NCBI RefSeq assembly: GCF_004519305.1
Contig: NZ_SOZA01000003.1
Coordinates: 1 to 64,000, forward strand
DNA: 64,000 bases
Reading direction: 5' to 3'
Source of the DNA: Pseudomonas sp. RIT623
GTDB lineage: Bacteria > Pseudomonadota > Gammaproteobacteria > Pseudomonadales > Pseudomonadaceae
Shown piece by piece: positions 1-9,925 of this stretch. Made by a program: the position numbers and the translations under genes. Numbering within the stretch: the first letter of the stretch is position 1; each line of letters starts with the position of its first letter. The notes under the pieces are model-generated. The model was not told the origin of the DNA, ran no database searches, and saw nothing but the letters and a program-made list of their open reading frames with translations.

Positions 1-420
1 GACCACCCCCCCAGTCGCGAGGAAAAGATCCTCGCCGAGCTGCCCTTGCAGGACGCCTATAGCCACAACATCGAGCGCATGGCCGGGCTGCTGGCCATGA
101 CCCACCGGCAAGTGACCGAGGACAAGATTCGCGAGGTGCTGCGCAAGCACCTGACCGTCGAGGACCAACGCCAGGACTTGTTCAAGCTGTACAGCGAGCA
201 GCACTTCAGCGATGCCGAATTCGCCAGCATCGTCGCCGCCACCCGCGACCCGGCCAAGGCCAAGGCGCTGGGCGACACCGACGAAGGCAAGCGCCTCAGC
301 GAGAAACTCACCGGATACATGCGTGAAAGCGCCAGCGACCCCAAGGTGCAAGCCCTGGCTGAAAAACGGATGCAGCAGGTGGAGGATGACCTGCGGGCCC
401 TGGAGCAGGCTGCGCCCTGA
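1..420 (+). CDS. Conserved hypothetical protein, 5' end missing
   Basis: The reading frame is open from the first base of the window to a TGA at 418-420, so the gene starts upstream and only its last 139 codons are visible. A TTG at 46 could be read as a start but lacks a ribosome-binding site, and the frame before it codes plausibly. The visible part is acidic, Lys/Glu rich and predicted helical (LFKLYSEQHFSDAEFASIV), without catalytic motifs. The pattern of helices with a YxxxF segment recalls DUF2059-type secreted helical proteins, but this is only a resemblance. Any signal peptide would lie outside the window. It is convergent with the receiver gene at 447-824. Confidence 0.6.
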   Translation, partial: DHPPSREEKILAELPLQDAYSHNIERMAGLLAMTHRQVTEDKIREVLRKHLTVEDQRQDLFKLYSEQHFSDAEFASIVAATRDPAKAKALGDTDEGKRLSEKLTGYMRESASDPKVQALAEKRMQQVEDDLRALEQAAP

Positions 421-446
421 GTTCAGCGGCACTGCGCAGGGCTTGG

Positions 447-824
447 CTAGCGCAACAGCGCCTGAATCTGCTCGTGCAAGGTATCCAGGTCGAACGGCTT
501 GGCCAGGATCGGTGCCTGGCGCGCGATCGGGCTGCCAGATTCGAGGATCTCCGCCGGATAGCCGCTGATGAAAATCACCTTCAGATCCGGTCGCAGCTTC
601 ACCGCCGGCTCGGCAATCTCCACTCCCGAGATGCCACCGGGCAGGCGGAAATCGGTGACCATCAGGTCCAGGTGCGGCTTGCTGGCGAGGATGGCAAACG
701 CCTGCTCGCCATCCTCGGCCACCAGCACATGGTAGCCCTCGCCCGCCAGGTAATCCCGCAGGATCATGCGGATCGCTGGCTCGTCCTCGACCACCAGCAC
801 CACATCTTGTGCATCTTCACTCAT
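447..824 (-). CDS. Single-domain response regulator (CheY-like receiver)
   Basis: The 125-residue protein is one receiver domain with no output domain. Visible marks are the acidic pocket (VVEDEP, about residues 11-16), the phospho-acceptor Asp in MVTDFRLPG (about 58), the Thr/Ser position in FISGYP and the conserved Lys in ILAKPFD (about 109). The GYP/KPFD pattern is the one seen in receivers paired with PAS-type hybrid kinases. It is the last gene of the leftward operon that begins with the large hybrid kinase at 6954, separated by 44 bp from the receiver-kinase gene upstream. It probably acts as a phosphate sink or relay for that kinase system; its partner is inferred from position only. 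Confidence 0.88.
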   Translation of the reverse strand: MSEDAQDVVLVVEDEPAIRMILRDYLAGEGYHVLVAEDGEQAFAILASKPHLDLMVTDFRLPGGISGVEIAEPAVKLRPDLKVIFISGYPAEILESGSPIARQAPILAKPFDLDTLHEQIQALLR

Positions 825-868
825 GTCAACGCCTTCACATTCGATAAGTTGGCAATCAGACCCCAGGC

Positions 869-2095
869 TTAGGCAGAGGTTGCCTGGGTCTGGTCGCTGT
901 GTTGCAGCACCCCGGACAACGGCAGGTAGACGCTGAACGTCGCCCCGGCGCCGACCTGGCTATCGACCTGGATCCGCCCGCCATGGGCCAGGACGATCTG
1001 CTCGGAAATATACAGCCCCAGCCCCAATCCGCCGCTGGCCTGCTGGGCAGCCACCCGCTCGAACTGCTGGAAGATCCGCTGCTGGTTTTGCCCATCGATG
1101 CCGATACCCTGGTCCTGCACTTGCACGCAAGCCATGCCGTCGTTGCCGAACACCCGTACCGTCACCGGCTTGCGTTCGCCGTAACGCAAGGCGTTGGACA
1201 ACAGGTTGGCCAGCACCTGCTCGATGCGAAACTCGTCCCACTCGCCCTGCAGGGCCTCGCAGACTTGCAGTTCGATATGGGTGTCCAGGGCATGGGCCTG
1301 GGCCGCGAAGTTTTCCACCAGCCCGCTTACCAGTTGGCCGAGGTCGAAGGCCTTGGGCCGAATCGACAGCTTGCCGGTGCGAATCCGCGACACATCGAGC
1401 ATGTCCTCGACCAGGCGGATCAGGCTGTTGATCTGGCGCTCGTCGCGCTCGACCATGGACTTGAGTTTTTCCTCGCTGAATGCCGCCAGGTTGCCCCGAG
1501 ACAGGTGCATGCGCCGCAGCTGGGCCTCGAGGATCAGGCCGTTGAGCGGGGTGCGCACTTCGTGGGAGACGATAGACATGAAGTCGTCACGCATGCGCAC
1601 GGCATGCTCCAGTTCGCCGCGGGCCACCTGCAACTGCGCCAGCAATTGTTCCTGTTCGGCGCGGCTGCGCTCCAGGGCCTGCAACTGGCGGTCGAGGGCC
1701 TTGCGCTGGCGGAACAGGTCGACGAACACCGACACCTTGCTCTTTACCGCCAAGGTGTCCAGCGGCTTGTGCAGGAAATCCACCGCCCCGCTTTCATAGC
1801 CCTTGAAGGCGTAGTTCATCTCGCGCCCGGCGGCGCTGACGAAAACGATGGGAATGTTGCGGGTTTTTTCCATGCCGCGCATCAGCTCGGCCAGTTCGAA
1901 GCCGTTCATGCCCGGCATCTGCACATCGAGGATGGCCAGGGCGAACTCGTGCTCGAGCAGCAGCGACAAGGCCTGCTCGGCGGACTGGGCCTGGTGCACC
2001 TCACGGTCCTCGCCCTGAATCAGGGCAGCGAGGGCCAGCAGGTTTTCCGGCAAGTCGTCGACGATCAGCAGTTTGGCGGTGATATGGCTTAGCAT
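869..2095 (-). CDS. Receiver-histidine kinase (REC-HisKA-HATPase)
   Basis: The 408-residue protein has an N-terminal receiver (LLIVDDLPEN about 8-17, acceptor Asp in AILDVQMPGMNG about 56, Lys in FLHKPLD about 107), a coiled-coil linker (about 125-165), a dimerisation domain with the phosphorylatable His in IVSHEVRTPLNG (about 176) and an ATPase domain with N box (NLLSNALRYGE), G1 (DQGIGI) and G2 (GGLGLGLYI). It has no membrane segment, so it is a cytoplasmic kinase whose input is phosphorylation of its own receiver. Its start overlaps the end of cheB by 7 bp, implying translational coupling. The likely phosphodonor is the triple-receiver hybrid kinase upstream; this is inferred from the operon. 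Confidence 0.92.
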   Translation of the reverse strand: MLSHITAKLLIVDDLPENLLALAALIQGEDREVHQAQSAEQALSLLLEHEFALAILDVQMPGMNGFELAELMRGMEKTRNIPIVFVSAAGREMNYAFKGYESGAVDFLHKPLDTLAVKSKVSVFVDLFRQRKALDRQLQALERSRAEQEQLLAQLQVARGELEHAVRMRDDFMSIVSHEVRTPLNGLILEAQLRRMHLSRGNLAAFSEEKLKSMVERDERQINSLIRLVEDMLDVSRIRTGKLSIRPKAFDLGQLVSGLVENFAAQAHALDTHIELQVCEALQGEWDEFRIEQVLANLLSNALRYGERKPVTVRVFGNDGMACVQVQDQGIGIDGQNQQRIFQQFERVAAQQASGGLGLGLYISEQIVLAHGGRIQVDSQVGAGATFSVYLPLSGVLQHSDQTQATSA

Positions 2096-2664
2096 GCGCT
2101 GGGTTCCAGGGTAGCGAGCAACTGCCCGATACCGCTCAGGGGAAGAATGTGGTCGGGGCAGTGCAGGGCCAAGGCGGCCTCTGGCATCAGCGCGACCTGT
2201 GCGTCGCGAGGGTCCTGGACGACGGTCCGGCCTCCGCTTTGTCTGATCCGCAGCAGCCCGCGGGCACCGTCCTCGTTGGCACCGGTGAGCAGCACGCCGA
2301 GCAGCGCCGGGCCATAGGCATCGGCCGCCGACTCGAACAACAGATCGATTGCCGGTCGCGAGAAATGCACCGGCTCCTCCTGGCTCAGGGAAAAGCTCAG
2401 GTCACGCTCCACCGACAGGTGATAGCCCGGCCCGGCCACGTAGATCAGGCCAGGCTCGATGGCGGCCTTGTCCTGCGCCTCGCGCACGGGGCGGCGCAGG
2501 CGCCGCTGCAGCACCTCGGCCAGTTGGCTGTGGCGGTCGTCCGGCAGGTGCAGCACGCACAGCACCGGAACTGAGAAGCCGGCCGGCAGCGCGCCGAGCA
2601 CGCTGAACAGCGCGGCCACGCCCCCCGCCGAGGCACCGATGACGATCGCGCCCACGCCGCTCAT
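2089..2664 (-). CDS. CheB-type protein-glutamate methylesterase domain, no receiver
   Basis: The 191-residue protein is a CheB catalytic domain alone, without the N-terminal receiver of chemotaxis CheB. The catalytic triad is visible as Ser in IGASAGG (about residue 12), His in CVLHLPDD (about 38) and Asp in LLTGANEDGARG (about 133). The family removes methyl groups from glutamates of receptors. The ATG overlaps the cheR stop by 4 bp (ATGA), so the two opposing enzymes are made together. No chemoreceptor, CheA or CheW lies in this operon, so the substrate is unknown; a cytoplasmic part of the adjacent membrane kinase is one possibility, but this is speculation. Confidence 0.93.
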   Translation of the reverse strand: MSGVGAIVIGASAGGVAALFSVLGALPAGFSVPVLCVLHLPDDRHSQLAEVLQRRLRRPVREAQDKAAIEPGLIYVAGPGYHLSVERDLSFSLSQEEPVHFSRPAIDLLFESAADAYGPALLGVLLTGANEDGARGLLRIRQSGGRTVVQDPRDAQVALMPEAALALHCPDHILPLSGIGQLLATLEPSAC

Positions 2665-3482
2665 ACCTTGCGGTAGATCCGCTCAGGCCGCACCAGCGGC
2701 TCGAAGCGTTCGCCATAGGCCGAGAAGTCCACCGACTCCTTGCTGCCCAGCACCAGGAAACCACGGTGGCACAGCGACTCGTGGAACAAGCCCAGGGCCC
2801 GGTCCTGCAAGCCCTTGTTGAAATAGATCAGCACATTGCGGCACGACACCAGTTGGGTTTCGGAGAACACGCTGTCGGTGGCCAGGCTATGGTCGGCGAA
2901 GGTGACGTTCTCGCGCAGGCTGGAATCGATGATGGCGTTGCCATAGGCGGCGGTGTAGTACTCGCTGAAATCCCGGCACCCACCGGCCTTGCGATAATTT
3001 TCCTGGTAATCGCGCATGCTCTGCATCGAGTAGATGCCTTGCTTGGCGCGCTCCAGCGAATGAGGGTTGATGTCGGTGGCATAAATGATGGTGCGTTCCA
3101 GCAGCCCCTCCTCGCGGAGCAGGATGGCCATGGAGTACACCTCCTCGCCAGTGCTGCAACCGGCGATCCAGATCTTCAGCGACGGCCAGGTGCGCAGCAG
3201 CGGCACCACCTCGTTGCGCAGCGCCAGAAAGTGCCCCGGGTCGCGAAACATCTCGCTGACCGGAATCGTCAGGAACTGCAGCAGCTCGAGGAACATGCCC
3301 GGGTCGTGCAGCACCCGTTCCTGCAAGGCCGACACCGTGCGGCAATCGAACTGACGCAAGGCATGGAGGATCCGGCGCTTGATCGAGGCGCCGGAGTAAT
3401 CGCGAAAATCGTAGCTGTACTTGAGGTAGATCGCCTCGATCAGCAGCCGGATCTCGATATCGGTGTTGCGTTCGCTGGTCAA
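2661..3482 (-). CDS. CheR-type protein-glutamate O-methyltransferase
   Basis: The 273-residue protein has the all-helical CheR N domain (about 1-80, with YSGASIKRRI near 30-40) and the SAM-binding C domain with motif I IWIAGCSTGEE (about 105-115), ATDINP (about 138-143) and the CRNVLIYF motif (about 219-226). Length and order fit chemotaxis CheR. No TPR tail is present. It lies 4 bp downstream of the large hybrid kinase and overlaps cheB. Together they would set the methylation state of an unidentified protein. The lone CheR/CheB pair next to a hybrid kinase marks this as a non-flagellar or sensory-adaptation variant. Confidence 0.94.
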   Translation of the reverse strand: MTSERNTDIEIRLLIEAIYLKYSYDFRDYSGASIKRRILHALRQFDCRTVSALQERVLHDPGMFLELLQFLTIPVSEMFRDPGHFLALRNEVVPLLRTWPSLKIWIAGCSTGEEVYSMAILLREEGLLERTIIYATDINPHSLERAKQGIYSMQSMRDYQENYRKAGGCRDFSEYYTAAYGNAIIDSSLRENVTFADHSLATDSVFSETQLVSCRNVLIYFNKGLQDRALGLFHESLCHRGFLVLGSKESVDFSAYGERFEPLVRPERIYRKV

Positions 3483-3486
3483 GATT

Positions 3487-6400
3487 TCAGATTCGCTCCA
3501 GTTGCGGCAGCCAGACCCGGATCAACGAGAACAAGCGATCCAGGTCGATAGGTTTGGCCAGGTAGTCGTTGGCGCCGGCCTGCAGGCAACGCTGCTGGTC
3601 GTCCTTCATCGCCTTGGCGGTCACGGCGATGATCGGCAACTTGCGCCAGCGCGGCTGCTGGCGGATCAGCCGGGTCGCCTCGTAGCCGTCCATTTCCGGC
3701 ATCATCACGTCCATCAGCACCAGGTCGATGTCATCGTTGGCCTCCAGGCACTCCAGCGCCTCGCGGCCGTTGCGCCCGATCTCGACGATGGCGCCCTTGT
3801 GCTCCAGGGCGCTGGTCAGGGCGAAGATGTTGCGCACATCGTCGTCCACCAGCAGGATCCGCCGCCCTTCGAACACCTTGTCGCGACTGCGCGCGGTCTT
3901 GAGCATGCGCTGGCGTTCGTTGGACAGCTGCGACTCGACCTTGTGCAGGAACAGCGTGACCTCGTCGAGCAGGCGCTCGGGCGAACGCGCGCCCTTGATG
4001 ATGATCGAGCGCGAGTACTTGAGCAGGTCGGCTTCCTCCTCGCGGGTGAGGTTGCGCCCGGTGTAGACGATCACCGGCGGGAAACTGCGGATGTCTTCGG
4101 CGGTCATGCGCTTGAGCAGCTCGTTGCCGAGCATGTCGGGTAGCTTGAGGTCGATGATCATGCAGTCGTAGATGTTCTCGCGCAGCAGCGCCAGGGCGTC
4201 CTGGGCCAGGGCCACGGCAGTGATCTCGATATCGTCGTCGCCGATCAGGCGGGCGATGCTGTCGCGCTGCAGGTCATCGTCCTCGACCAGCAGGATGTGC
4301 TTGAGCTTCTGCGTGAGCTTGGCCTCCAGGCGGCCGAACACCACCTTGAGCTCCTCGCGACTGGTGGGCTTGACCGCATAGCCCACCGCGCCCATGTGCA
4401 TCGCTGCCTCGACACGGTCTTCCACCGAAATGATGTGCACCGGGATATGCCGGGTGCTGGCCTGCTCTTTGAGCCGTTGCAGCACCGTCAGCCCGGAATG
4501 GTCGGGCAGGCGCATGTCCAGCAGGATGGCGTCGGGCAGGTATTGCGCGGCCAGCTCGAAGCCCTCGTCGGCGGCGTGAGCGACCAGGCAGCTGTAGCCC
4601 AGTTCATGGGCCAGGTCGTAGAGGATGCGGGCGAAGTTCGGCTCGTCCTCGATCACCAGGATGCAGCGGTTGCCGAACGGCGCTCGCTCACGGTCGTCGG
4701 CGAAGGTCGGGGTCGGGCGCTCGGTCCTGACCGGGGCGCTGGCCGGCGGTGCCGGCGGCAGTTCGTCGACCGCCGGGCGCAGGCTATGAACCTCGGCCTG
4801 TTGCGTGCCGGCCTCGAAGTGCTCGGGCAGGATCAGGCTGAACACGCTGCCCTGCCCCGGGCTGCTGTCGACGCTGATCTGCCCGCCAAGCAGGTGCGCC
4901 AGGTCGCGGGAGATCGACAGCCCCAGGCCGGTACCGCCATAACGGCGGTTGCTGGTGCCGTCGACCTGGTGGAACGCGCCGAAAATCGCCTGCTGCTGGT
5001 CGGCGGCAATGCCGATGCCGGTATCGCGCACGGCGAACACGATGCCCATGCCGTTCTGGTGGCTGATGCGCAGGCTCACCTGACCGCGCTCGGTGAACTT
5101 GATGGCGTTGGACAGCAGGTTCTTGAGGATCTGCTCCAGGCGCTGGCGGTCGGTGAACAAGGTCGCCGGCAAGGGCTGTTCGAGGTGCACCTCGAAGGCC
5201 AGGCCCTTGTCCTGGGCCAAGGGCCGGAACATGCCCTGCAAACCTTCGACCAGGCGCTCGAGGGGCGTGGTCTCGGCGCGCACTTCGAGCTTGCCGGCTT
5301 CGACCTTGGCAATGTCGAGGATGTCGTTGATCAGGTTGAGCAAATCGTTACCGGCCGAATAGATCGACTCGGCGAACTTGACCTGGTCCGCGCTCAAGTT
5401 GCCTTCGGCGTTCTCGGCCAGCAACTTGGCCAGGATCAGCGAGCTGTTGAGCGGTGTACGCAGCTCGTGGGACATGTTGGCGAGGAATTCGGACTTGTAC
5501 TTGCTCGAACGTTGCAGGTCGTCGGCACGGGCCTGCAACTCCACCTGGGCCTGGTTCAGTTCGCCGTTCTTGCGGTCCAGGGCCTCGGTGCGCTCGGCCA
5601 GTTGTTCGTTGGTCTGTTCAAGTTCCGCCTGCTGGGTTTCCAGGTGGGCCTGGGACTCCTTGAGCACCCGCGACTGCTCTTCGAGCTCTTCGTTGGCGGT
5701 CTTGAGCTCTTCTTGTTGCACCTGCAGCTCTTCGTTGAGCTGCTGGGTCTCGGCCAGCACCTCTTGCAGGCGCTGACGATAGCGGGCGCTCTCTATGGAG
5801 ATGCCCAGGTTGTCGGCGACGCGCTCGAGCAACTCGCCATCACGCGCTTGCAGGGGACGCAGGAAACCGAGCTCGAGCACGCCATTGACCAGGCCATCGT
5901 TCCTCGCCGGGATCAGCAGGCCACTGCGCGGCAAGCCGCTGCCCAAGCCCGAGCTGAGCCGGTAGTAATCCTGTGGCAGGTCGTCCAGGCGCAGCAAGCG
6001 GTTCTCCAGCAACGCCTGGCCCAGCAACCCGGCATGGTCCCCCGTGCGCGGCTGCAGCGCCTGCTGTTCGGCGTCCAGGCCATAGCTGGCGATCCGGACC
6101 AACTGACCGTGCTCGTCGCGTACGTACAACGCACCCACCACACTGCCGAGGTAACCGGCGAAGAAGCGCAGGATATTGTCCCCCAGCAGCGGCAGGGTCA
6201 GTTGCCCCAGCACCTGCTCGGCCAACTGGGTCTGCCCGGTGCGCAGCCAGGCCTGATGCTCCAGGCGCTCGGCGCTGCGCTGCTGGGCCTGCAGGTTGTC
6301 GACGTAACTGGCTGACAGCGCCAGCAGGTCGCGGCGGCCCAGGTAGGCGAGCAAGGCGCTGAGGGTAACGATGAACAGCACGAATGCGCTGATGGCAATC

Positions 6401-6954
6401 ACCGTGACGCTGCTGACTGTCTCGGTACGGGCCATGCGCAACTGCTGCTCGGTGCCGATCAGGCCATCGAACTCCTTGCGGATCTCGTCGGTGATGCGCT
6501 TGCCACGCCCATTGCCAATGGAGAGCTGGACGTCGCCCTTGTTGCGCCGCAGGCCGATCATCTCGCTGGCGAAATCGTTCCAGGCATGCTGCAAGGCCAC
6601 CAGGCGATCGATCCGGTCAACCTGCTGGGGGTTGTCCGCGACCATGCCCTTCAAGCCCTCGAGGCTGCTGAAGATACGTGGTTTGGCCACTTCATAGGGA
6701 TCGAGAAAGCGCTCGTCGCCGGTGATCAGGAAACCGCGCATGCCGGTTTCCATGTCGATCGACAGCTTGACCGTTTCGTTGGCGTTGCCGATGACCCGGT
6801 CGGTGTGCTCCACCCATTGCATGGCCGAGAGCAGGTAGTTGATCACCGCGACGAACGCCACGGCGCCCAACAGCCCCACCGCCAGGGGCAGGCCAACGTT
6901 GCGGCTGAGCAGCTTGCGAAAGCTGCGCTGGTCCATCGAGGCTGCTTGAATCAT
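3487..6954 (-). CDS. Membrane hybrid sensor kinase CHASE3-GAF-HisKA-HATPase-REC-REC-REC
   Basis: The chosen ATG at 6954 gives 1155 residues; an ATG at 6936 (MDQRSF) is the alternative, and the frame remains open farther upstream without a good ribosome site. Order: TM1 (about 18-40), periplasmic CHASE3 (about 40-185, with [20 protein letters not shown]), TM2 (about 188-212), GAF (about 245-395), a Gln/Glu-rich coiled coil (about 400-490), HisKA with [14 protein letters not shown] (about 500), HATPase ([13 protein letters not shown] N box and [10 protein letters not shown]), then three receivers with acceptor Asp in [16 protein letters not shown] and [11 protein letters not shown]. It heads the operon with cheR, cheB, a receiver-kinase and a receiver. 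The three receivers indicate several phosphate outlets. The signal sensed is not evident. Confidence 0.93.
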   Translation of the reverse strand: MIQAASMDQRSFRKLLSRNVGLPLAVGLLGAVAFVAVINYLLSAMQWVEHTDRVIGNANETVKLSIDMETGMRGFLITGDERFLDPYEVAKPRIFSSLEGLKGMVADNPQQVDRIDRLVALQHAWNDFASEMIGLRRNKGDVQLSIGNGRGKRITDEIRKEFDGLIGTEQQLRMARTETVSSVTVIAISAFVLFIVTLSALLAYLGRRDLLALSASYVDNLQAQQRSAERLEHQAWLRTGQTQLAEQVLGQLTLPLLGDNILRFFAGYLGSVVGALYVRDEHGQLVRIASYGLDAEQQALQPRTGDHAGLLGQALLENRLLRLDDLPQDYYRLSSGLGSGLPRSGLLIPARNDGLVNGVLELGFLRPLQARDGELLERVADNLGISIESARYRQRLQEVLAETQQLNEELQVQQEELKTANEELEEQSRVLKESQAHLETQQAELEQTNEQLAERTEALDRKNGELNQAQVELQARADDLQRSSKYKSEFLANMSHELRTPLNSSLILAKLLAENAEGNLSADQVKFAESIYSAGNDLLNLINDILDIAKVEAGKLEVRAETTPLERLVEGLQGMFRPLAQDKGLAFEVHLEQPLPATLFTDRQRLEQILKNLLSNAIKFTERGQVSLRISHQNGMGIVFAVRDTGIGIAADQQQAIFGAFHQVDGTSNRRYGGTGLGLSISRDLAHLLGGQISVDSSPGQGSVFSLILPEHFEAGTQQAEVHSLRPAVDELPPAPPASAPVRTERPTPTFADDRERAPFGNRCILVIEDEPNFARILYDLAHELGYSCLVAHAADEGFELAAQYLPDAILLDMRLPDHSGLTVLQRLKEQASTRHIPVHIISVEDRVEAAMHMGAVGYAVKPTSREELKVVFGRLEAKLTQKLKHILLVEDDDLQRDSIARLIGDDDIEITAVALAQDALALLRENIYDCMIIDLKLPDMLGNELLKRMTAEDIRSFPPVIVYTGRNLTREEEADLLKYSRSIIIKGARSPERLLDEVTLFLHKVESQLSNERQRMLKTARSRDKVFEGRRILLVDDDVRNIFALTSALEHKGAIVEIGRNGREALECLEANDDIDLVLMDVMMPEMDGYEATRLIRQQPRWRKLPIIAVTAKAMKDDQQRCLQAGANDYLAKPIDLDRLFSLIRVWLPQLERI

Positions 6955-7206
6955 CAGAAAATGCCCGCGTGAAAAAGTCCATTGAACAGTGTGGCGATAC
7001 GTCTTGTAGGTCTTGCCCTGCGCCAGACCGACCGGGAAATACAGCGAGTCTAACCAGCTTTCGCCATTCTGGCAGGGCATTTAGCCAGTATTTGAAGGCG
7101 CAGGCCGCCAATCGTTCCATCTATTTGCCCATGCCGGTAAGCTTGGGAACTTCTGCCCTTGCCGCGGGCACAGAGTAGAGACCATTCATCGAAACAGGAT
7201 CCACCC

Positions 7207-7557
7207 ATGCACCTTCTGGTAGTCGAAGACGACGACATCGTTCGCATGCTGATAGTCGAAGTGCTCGACGAACTGGGCTACACCGCCATCGAGGCCGACA
7301 GCGCTGCCGCGGCCCTAAAGATCATCGAGAATCCCGCGCAACCGCTGGCGCTGTTGATGACTGACGTGGGGTTGCCCGACCTGCGCGGCCAGGAATTGGC
7401 GGCCAAGGCCCGGGAAACCCGGCCGAACCTGCCGGTGCTGTTCGCCAGTGGCTACGCCGAGAGCGTCGAGGTGCCGCCGGGCATGCACCTGATCGGCAAG
7501 CCGTTCAGCATCGAGCAATTGCGCGACAAGGTGATGGCCATTCTGGGCAGGCCCTGA
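7207..7557 (+). CDS. Single-domain response regulator
   Basis: The start at 7207 (MHLLVVEDDD) is preceded by AGGA about 8 bp upstream, better than an in-frame ATG at 7159. The 116 residues form one receiver: acidic pocket VEDDD (5-9), acceptor Asp in LMTDVGLPDLRG (about 53), FASGYAE and Lys in LIGKPFS (about 100). No output domain is present. The gene is transcribed away from the large hybrid kinase, with about 250 bp between the two starts, so both may share a control region. It is convergent with cobF. A role as a phospho-relay partner of that kinase is likely but unproven. Confidence 0.9.
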   Translation: MHLLVVEDDDIVRMLIVEVLDELGYTAIEADSAAAALKIIENPAQPLALLMTDVGLPDLRGQELAAKARETRPNLPVLFASGYAESVEVPPGMHLIGKPFSIEQLRDKVMAILGRP

Positions 7558-7590
7558 GTTCTCGCAAGTCGGGCTTCGGCGCAGAGACGC

Positions 7591-8340
7591 CTACAGCTCG
7601 CGGCGCAGCAGGTAGGTGTCCATGATCCAGCCCTTGCGCCGCCGGGCCTCTTCACGCAGCGACAGGATGCGTGCCTTGACCGCCAGAAGCGGCCCATGCA
7701 CCAGCAGCTCATCCGCCGTGCCCAGGTAAGCGCCCCAGTAGATCACCAATTGCGCATCCTCCAGTTCGGCAAAGGCACCCCGGCCGTCGAGCATCACCAG
7801 CACATTGTCGATCCGCGCCTGCTCGCCCAGGCGCCGGCCGGGCAGCACGGTCAACGGCTCGCCGATGCGGTTGAGGGGTATCTGATGGCGGGCAGCCAGG
7901 GCCTGGATACTGCTGATCCCAGGAATCACCTCAAGTGACAAGGCCACGCCGCGCTGCCGGACCAACTCCAGAATACGCAGCGTGCTGTCGTAGAGTCCTG
8001 GCTCGCCCCACAACAGGAAGGCGCCGACCTCATTGTCCGCCAGCTCCTGCTCGAGCAGCCTGGCGTACAACGCGGCGCGCTGGCCATGCCAGTCGCGCAC
8101 GGCCTCGACATAGTCGCTGGCCATGCTGTCCCGGCAGGGATCGGCGACCTGCACCAGGCGGTAGCCGCCCTGGGGCAGGTAGCGTTCGAGCAGGGCCCGA
8201 CGCATGCGCACCAGGTCATCCTTGTCCGCGCCCTTGTCGAGCACGAAGAACACCGCCGCACGGCGAAGCGCGTCCACGGCCTCATAGGTGACCTGGCGCG
8301 GATCGCCGGGGCCGATGCCAATCAGTAGCAGCTGTTTCAT
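7591..8340 (-). CDS. cobF: Precorrin-6A synthase (deacetylating), CobF
   Basis: The 249-residue protein is a tetrapyrrole methylase with the N-terminal IGIGPGDP loop (about 7-14), the FLLWGEPGLYDST segment (about 107-119) and VIPGISS (about 137-143). CobF methylates precorrin-5 at C-1 with loss of acetate, in the aerobic cobalamin pathway. The sequence KGADKDDLVRMRRALLERYL is typical of CobF and separates it from CobI/CobJ/CobM. No other cob gene lies in the window, which is usual for cobF in the P. putida group. The gene is convergent with the receiver at 7207-7557 and follows the porin gene on the same strand behind a terminator. Confidence 0.93.
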   Translation of the reverse strand: MKQLLLIGIGPGDPRQVTYEAVDALRRAAVFFVLDKGADKDDLVRMRRALLERYLPQGGYRLVQVADPCRDSMASDYVEAVRDWHGQRAALYARLLEQELADNEVGAFLLWGEPGLYDSTLRILELVRQRGVALSLEVIPGISSIQALAARHQIPLNRIGEPLTVLPGRRLGEQARIDNVLVMLDGRGAFAELEDAQLVIYWGAYLGTADELLVHGPLLAVKARILSLREEARRRKGWIMDTYLLRREL

Positions 8341-8360
8341 CGCCTGCCCTGCTTAAGAAA

Positions 8361-8388
8361 CGGGTGGTCATTGTCGGCCGACCACCCG
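8361..8388 (-). terminator. Rho-independent terminator of the OprD-like porin gene
   Basis: CGGGTGGTC (8361-8369) and GACCACCCG (8380-8388) form a perfect 9-bp stem with a 10-base loop. Read leftward, it is followed by TTTCTTAAGC. It lies 17 bp beyond the porin stop codon and before the cobF start, so it should end the porin transcript and insulate cobF. Confidence 0.75.
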
Positions 8389-8405
8389 CCCTTGGCAAAG
8401 GCGAT

Positions 8406-9695
8406 TTAGAGGATCGAGAAATTGTAGCTGACGATGACCCGGGTCTCGTCCATGTCACGCGCCCACTTCTCGTAGTTGCTGCGATAGGTGGAGTTACGCA
8501 GGCGCACGCTGACATCCTTGAAGGTGCCGCTCTGGACCTGGTACTTGAGCTCGGTGTCGCGTTCCCATTCCTTGCCTTCGGCGTTGCTGCCCGGGACCTT
8601 GATGTTGTCACCGTTGATATAACGGGTGAAGAAGGTCAGGCCAGGCACGCCCATGGCCTTGAAGTCATAGTCGTAGCGCAGTTGCCAGGAGCGCTCCTGG
8701 GCGGCGGCGAAGTCGTTGACCTGGGCATAGTTGACCAGGTATGGGTTGGTGCCATCGAGGTACGGCATGGCGCTATCGCCATACATACGCTGCCAGCCAG
8801 CGCTGATCTTGTGGCCACCCAGGCTGTAGCCGAGCATGCCGCTGAAGGCGCGGTGGTCGATCTGGCCGGCCCGGGCGTTACCGATGTCGTCGCTCTTGAT
8901 CACCCGCAGGTCGGCGGACAGGGTGCCGACGTCCAGTGGCTGGCTGGCCACCAGGCCGAGGAAATGCTGGCGGTAGATATTTTCCAGCTTGGAGACCTGG
9001 TACTGGGCGCTGATGCGCTCGTTGAAGCGGTAGTCGACGCCAGCCAGGTCGAAGTGATCGGCCTCGATGTCGCAGGCGTAGCGCTTGTTCTTGCAGTGCA
9101 CACGCAGGTCCTGGCGGTCGGTGGAATCCCGCGCGGTGTACTGGTTCAGGCGGGCCAGGGTGAACTTCAGGTCGCGCACTTCCTCGCTGGTCAGCCAGGC
9201 GCCATGGAACATGGTTGGCAACAGACGGCCGTCGTTGTACTTGAGCAGCGGTACATCGGGCATCATCGAGCCGTATTTGAACACGGTCTGGGAAACCTTG
9301 ACCTTGCCGGCGATGCCCATCTTGGCGTATTGGTCGGCGGAGTGACGCGGATCGTGGCCGGACGACGGCAACAGACCGCTGTTACTGTCGGCAGGGCTCG
9401 AGTCCAGTTTGAACCCGACCATGCCCAGGGCATCGACGCCAAAACCTACCGGGCCCTGGGTATAACCGGACTGGACATTGAGGATGAACCCCTGCGCCCA
9501 TTCTTCGCGTTTCGACGCGCCCTGGCTGGAACTGCTGTGGCCGTCGCGAAAGTCCCGGTTGAAATAGACATTGCGTGCTTCGACCTTGGCACTGCTGTCT
9601 TCAAGAAAACCAGCGGCCTGGGCGTTGGCACCGACACACAGGAAGAACAGGCCGGCAACTCGGCGCCCGGGGGCGAGGGGGAAAGGGGCAAACAT
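8406..9695 (-). CDS. OprD-family outer membrane porin
   Basis: The start at 9695 (MFAPFPLAPGRR) has GGATG about 10 bp upstream and gives 429 residues with a signal peptide cleaved near NAQA-AG (about 22-26). Family marks are AGFLEDSSAKVEARNVYFNRDFRD at the mature N-terminus, QGFILNVQSGYT, the GxGVDALGM segment, many aromatic-alternating beta strands and the C-terminal VSYNFSIL ending in a hydrophobic residue for BAM recognition. OprD porins take up amino acids, aromatic acids or related small solutes; the substrate cannot be read from the sequence. It is divergent from turB and ended by the hairpin at 8361-8388. Cys residues in KNKRYACD and VHCKN may form a loop disulfide. Confidence 0.92.
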   Translation of the reverse strand: MFAPFPLAPGRRVAGLFFLCVGANAQAAGFLEDSSAKVEARNVYFNRDFRDGHSSSSQGASKREEWAQGFILNVQSGYTQGPVGFGVDALGMVGFKLDSSPADSNSGLLPSSGHDPRHSADQYAKMGIAGKVKVSQTVFKYGSMMPDVPLLKYNDGRLLPTMFHGAWLTSEEVRDLKFTLARLNQYTARDSTDRQDLRVHCKNKRYACDIEADHFDLAGVDYRFNERISAQYQVSKLENIYRQHFLGLVASQPLDVGTLSADLRVIKSDDIGNARAGQIDHRAFSGMLGYSLGGHKISAGWQRMYGDSAMPYLDGTNPYLVNYAQVNDFAAAQERSWQLRYDYDFKAMGVPGLTFFTRYINGDNIKVPGSNAEGKEWERDTELKYQVQSGTFKDVSVRLRNSTYRSNYEKWARDMDETRVIVSYNFSIL

Positions 9696-9925
9696 GCGAA
9701 CAAAACATCCAAAAGAAGGGCAAAAAACGATCCGGGCAATCGACTGCACCGGCACTACGTGATGAGCGAATACATTTCGACCATCATCCATAATTTTCAC
9801 CCAGGGCCTCTAGCCTGCGCCATGGGACCATGGTCTAAGGCCTCGGCCAGATACCCTGGCAGGGAAGTTCGAATACCCCGCGAAAAATCGGCAAAGTTCC
9901 CGGTTTATTGATTGAAAGTTTGCTG

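Noticed and set aside
4297..6315. 672-codon open frame on the plus strand opposite the large hybrid kinase
   Set aside because: It is a high-GC antisense shadow: composition is Gln/Leu/Val/Gly rich without domains, while the minus strand carries clear GAF, HisKA, HATPase and receiver motifs.
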